Assembly (NCBI GenBank): GCA_023406715.1
Contig: JAEXVC010000059.1
Coordinates: forward strand, 1-7,091
Direction: 5' to 3'
Origin: Bacteroidota bacterium
Lineage (GTDB): Bacteria > Bacteroidota > Bacteroidia > Bacteroidales > Tenuifilaceae
DNA length: 7,091 bases
In this document: positions 4,194 to 7,091 of the stretch, in pieces
How the letters are laid out: every line of letters starts with the position of its first letter
How positions within the stretch are numbered: the first letter of the stretch is position 1
Notes under the pieces: generated by a model
Database searches by the model: none
Seen by the model: only the letters and a program-made list of their open reading frames with translations
What the model was told of the DNA's origin: nothing
Made by a program: the position numbers and the translations under genes

Positions 4194-7091
4194 ATGAATC
4201 AGTTTAAAGTATTGTTCCTTATGTTGGCTGTTTCAATGATGGCCTGTACAGGGAATAAGTATCAAAAAAAAGTTCAGAAGGATAGCAATGGCTACTCCTA
4301 CGAGTCAGTAAGCAACGACCCTGCAAATCTTCGAGTTTACACCTTAAACAACGGCTTAAAGGTTTACCTTTCGCCAAATAGCAAGGAGCCTCGTGTTATG
4401 GGGCTAATTGGTATAAGAGCAGGCTCTACCAGCGAGCCAGAAACCACTACAGGTCTAGCTCACTACTTTGAGCACATTATGTTTAAGGGAACCAGCTCCT
4501 TTGGAACCACTAACTGGGAAAAAGAAAAACCGTTGCTAGACTCAATCTCAAATCTATTCGAGATTTATAGAGCCGAAACCGATGAGGCAAAACGTAAAAC
4601 AATTTATGAGAATATTGATAAACTCTCGGTTGAAGCATCGAAATACGCCATTCCAAACGAGTACGATAAAATGACATCGGAGATTGGCGCTCGCTACACA
4701 AACGCATTTACATCGTACGATAGAACTGCATATATCAACGATGTACCCTCAAGCGAACTTCAAAAGTGGCTGGAGCTAGAGTGTAATCGTTTTGGTGATA
4801 TCGCCTTACGACTATTCCATACCGAACTTGAAACTGTTTACGAAGAGTTTAATATGTATCAGGATAGAGACGACTCAAGAGCATACAACGTTCTTCAGAG
4901 CACGCTTTTTCCTAGAAACCCACTAGGACGTGATGTTATTGGATTCCCTTCGCACCTTAAAAACCCATCGATGGTAAATATCCTAAAATTTAAGGAAACT
5001 TGGTATGTCCCTAACAATATGGTTATTTGCCTATCGGGCGATTTCGACTCAGAAAAAGTTATTCAAATGATTGATAAGACATTTGGAAAGATGGAGGCAA
5101 AACCACTTCCTACAATTGAAAAAATTGTTGAGGATCCAATTACAAAACCCATTGAAAAGGAAGTTTTTGGACCCGATGCGGAAAATGTTCTTATGGCATA
5201 CCGTTGCGATAGCAACACACCAGAAAACAGAAAAATGCTAAACCTGATGGGCCGTATCCTATACAACGGAAAAGCAGGCATTATTGATATCGACCTAATG
5301 CAGGAACAAAAAGTACTCGAGGCTTATGCCTATTCTGGATTTACCAACGATTATGGAAATCTTACTCTCTATGCAAAACCTAAGAATAACCAAACCCTTG
5401 AGGAGGCAAAAGCAGAGCTACTTAACGCTATAGATAAACTTAAAAAAGGCAACTTCCCTGATTGGATGCCAACCGCCATTGCAAACCAAAACAGATTATC
5501 GATGCTTCGTGGCTTACAGGAAAACTTCAGGGTTTATAACTACTTAAACGCTTTCATTCAGCAACAGGAGTGGGCAGACATTCTAACTTTTGCCGATGAG
5601 GTTGAAAAAGTCTCTAAACAAGAAATTGTTGATTATGCCAACAAGTTTTTTGCGGATAACTATGTAACAGTTTATAAGCGAAAGGGAGAAGCTAAAGACT
5701 TGGTGAAGGTTAGCAAGCCCAAAATCACACCAATCCAAATAAACCGAACCGATAGAAGTAAATACTATGAAGAATGGATGAAAATCCCAAGTGATACTAT
5801 AAAGCCTGTTTTTGTTGATTATGCAAATGCTTTCCAAACAGTTAAAGTAAAAGAAGGAGTCGATTTAAGCTATATTGAAAATAAGAATAACGAGCTTTTT
5901 ACCAATTACTATATTGTTGACTTTGGAAAGAATCATAACCTGAAAACTCCAATTGCAATAAATTACTTGCCATACATTGGCACAAAGAAACATTCTGCAG
6001 CCGATTTAAAACGCGAACTTTTCCGCTACGGATTAAGCACAAGCGTTTGGAGCGGCGACGATAGGTCGTGGATTTATATTTCGGGATTGAACCGAAACTA
6101 TGAAAAAGGGCTGGAATTTATGGAGGAGATTCTGAATGAATCAGAGCCCGATACTGCCGCTTATAGCAAATACGCTGAGCGCATTATTAAAGAACGTAGC
6201 GATGCAAAACTGAGCCAGGATAGAATTCTGTGGGAAGGCATGTGGAACTATGCCATTTATGGTCCAAGGTCGCCATTCAACGATATTGTTACCAACGAGG
6301 AGTTGAAAAGCATCAACCCGGCAGAACTCACCGATATGGTTAAAAACTTAACTACCTATCCACATAAGATTTTTTACTATGGACCAAGTTCTTTAACTGA
6401 AGTCCAAACTGAGATTGAAAAGTACCATAAAATTCCTGAAACACTAAATCCAATTCCTCAAGAAAAGGATTACCCAGAAATAGATATTAAAGGAAAGCAA
6501 GTGCTTCTGGTTGATTACGATATGTCGCAAGCAAACCTAATATTGATATCGAAGGGCGTACCATTCTCTGAGGATGTTTATATTAAATCGAACCTATTTA
6601 ACCAGTACTTTGGCAACTCAATGTCGTCCATAGTATTCCAGGAAATTCGTGAAGCACAAGGGATGTCGTACTCAGCATGGTTGGGCTACAATTCACCATC
6701 GGAAAAGGATAAATCGTTCTACCTAATGGGCTACATTGGTACACAACCCGACAAACTTGATGGAGCATCAACAACAATTGAGCGCTTACTCAACAATATG
6801 ATTGAGAATGATAAATCACTGGAAATCTCTAGAAAATCGATAATGAACACAATATCATCGGAACGAATTATTAACGACCAACTTTACTTCCAATGGTTGT
6901 ACAATGAAGATCTTGGTTTAAATCGCGATATGCGTAAAGATTTTTATGAAGCTGCAGAAAAGGGAACAATGAGCGATTTGAAGAACTTCTTTGATGGTTA
7001 TATCAAAAATAAACCATACACCTACCTAATTATCGGCAACACCAAAGCAATTGATAAAAAGGTGTTGAATAAAATGGGCAATGTAAAAGAG
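4194..7091 (+). CDS. M16 (insulinase/pitrilysin) family zinc metallopeptidase, lipoprotein (C-terminus off the right edge)
   Basis: The frame is open for 966 codons to the right edge with no stop. By comparison with the family only about 10-20 residues are probably missing. A lipoprotein-type signal ends at Cys18 (SMMAC); the following T-G-N-K lacks the acidic surface-export signal of Bacteroidota, so a periplasm-facing lipoprotein is inferred. Four M16 repeats are visible. Domain 1 (~45-255) has the inverted zinc motif HYFEH (90-94), with Glu93 as catalytic base and Glu218 (VYEE) as the likely third ligand. Domain 2 is at ~258-450. Domain 3 (~583-740) is degenerate, with no zinc motif. Domain 4 (~775-950) has Arg819 and Tyr826 in REAQGMSY, matching the R/Y substrate-binding pair of pitrilysin. 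The spacing from His94 to Glu218 is longer than in pitrilysin because of a helical insertion (~107-160) that, as I recall, is common in Bacteroidota members. It probably degrades peptides in the envelope. It is divergent from the helical-protein/S41 operon. Confidence 0.93.
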   Translation, partial: MNQFKVLFLMLAVSMMACTGNKYQKKVQKDSNGYSYESVSNDPANLRVYTLNNGLKVYLSPNSKEPRVMGLIGIRAGSTSEPETTTGLAHYFEHIMFKGTSSFGTTNWEKEKPLLDSISNLFEIYRAETDEAKRKTIYENIDKLSVEASKYAIPNEYDKMTSEIGARYTNAFTSYDRTAYINDVPSSELQKWLELECNRFGDIALRLFHTELETVYEEFNMYQDRDDSRAYNVLQSTLFPRNPLGRDVIGFPSHLKNPSMVNILKFKETWYVPNNMVICLSGDFDSEKVIQMIDKTFGKMEAKPLPTIEKIVEDPITKPIEKEVFGPDAENVLMAYRCDSNTPENRKMLNLMGRILYNGKAGIIDIDLMQEQKVLEAYAYSGFTNDYGNLTLYAKPKNNQTLEEAKAELLNAIDKLKKGNFPDWMPTAIANQNRLSMLRGLQENFRVYNYLNAFIQQQEWADILTFADEVEKVSKQEIVDYANKFFADNYVTVYKRKGEAKDLVKVSKPKITPIQINRTDRSKYYEEWMKIPSDTIKPVFVDYANAFQTVKVKEGVDLSYIENKNNELFTNYYIVDFGKNHNLKTPIAINYLPYIGTKKHSAADLKRELFRYGLSTSVWSGDDRSWIYISGLNRNYEKGLEFMEEILNESEPDTAAYSKYAERIIKERSDAKLSQDRILWEGMWNYAIYGPRSPFNDIVTNEELKSINPAELTDMVKNLTTYPHKIFYYGPSSLTEVQTEIEKYHKIPETLNPIPQEKDYPEIDIKGKQVLLVDYDMSQANLILISKGVPFSEDVYIKSNLFNQYFGNSMSSIVFQEIREAQGMSYSAWLGYNSPSEKDKSFYLMGYIGTQPDKLDGASTTIERLLNNMIENDKSLEISRKSIMNTISSERIINDQLYFQWLYNEDLGLNRDMRKDFYEAAEKGTMSDLKNFFDGYIKNKPYTYLIIGNTKAIDKKVLNKMGNVKE

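Noticed and set aside
4512..4673. Charged helical insertion between the zinc motif HYFEH and the third ligand of the M16 protein (~residues 107-160)
   Set aside because: It looks unusual against pitrilysin, but from memory of the family the same insertion is common in ~960-residue Bacteroidota M16 proteins, so it is not novel.
4510..5837. Three minus-strand open frames (4510-4707, 5063-5281, 5583-5837)
   Set aside because: All are antisense to the M16 peptidase gene, which is continuous with conserved motifs throughout.

Overview
The window looks like chromosomal DNA of a Bacteroidota bacterium, probably Bacteroidales-like; this is inferred from style, not from a marker gene. The DNA is AT-rich. 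Start codons follow A-rich leaders without a Shine-Dalgarno sequence. Exported proteins have signal peptides ending just before Gln (FG|Q, YA|Q). Sequences resembling the Bacteroidota promoter -7 element (TAnnTTTG) lie upstream of genes. The protein set is also typical: a ~970-residue M16 lipoprotein, an exported S41 protease, and a secreted protein combining FN3 and choice-of-anchor J-like domains.

Layout from left to right. (1) Positions 1-1490, minus strand: the N-terminal 496 residues of a large secreted multidomain protein whose C-terminus lies beyond the left edge. (2) 1491-1958: a 468-bp non-coding gap with a promoter candidate for gene 1 and two hairpins that could end transcription of gene 3. 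(3) 1959-3428, minus: an exported S41-family serine protease. (4) 3448-4056, minus: a 202-residue, Lys/Ile/Asn-rich, probably all-helical cytoplasmic protein that I do not recognise. It lies 19 bp upstream of the S41 gene, so the two probably form an operon. (5) 4057-4193: a 137-bp divergent intergenic region with promoter candidates both ways and a perfect TGTAAC-N7-GTTACA dyad. (6) 4194-7091, plus: a lipoprotein M16 zinc metallopeptidase with all catalytic residues, cut by the right edge probably just before its stop.

Three of the four genes encode proteins exported to the envelope or beyond, and two of these are proteases (serine S41 and metallo M16) read divergently from one short intergenic region. 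Envelope peptide or protein turnover is the natural theme, but shared regulation is inferred only from the arrangement and the dyad. I saw no RNA genes, insertion sequences, CRISPR arrays or phage genes. The most unexplained items are the helical protein, the divergent dyad, and the secreted protein's GATase1-like domain with its embedded Asp-rich loop. None is convincing evidence of a new system.
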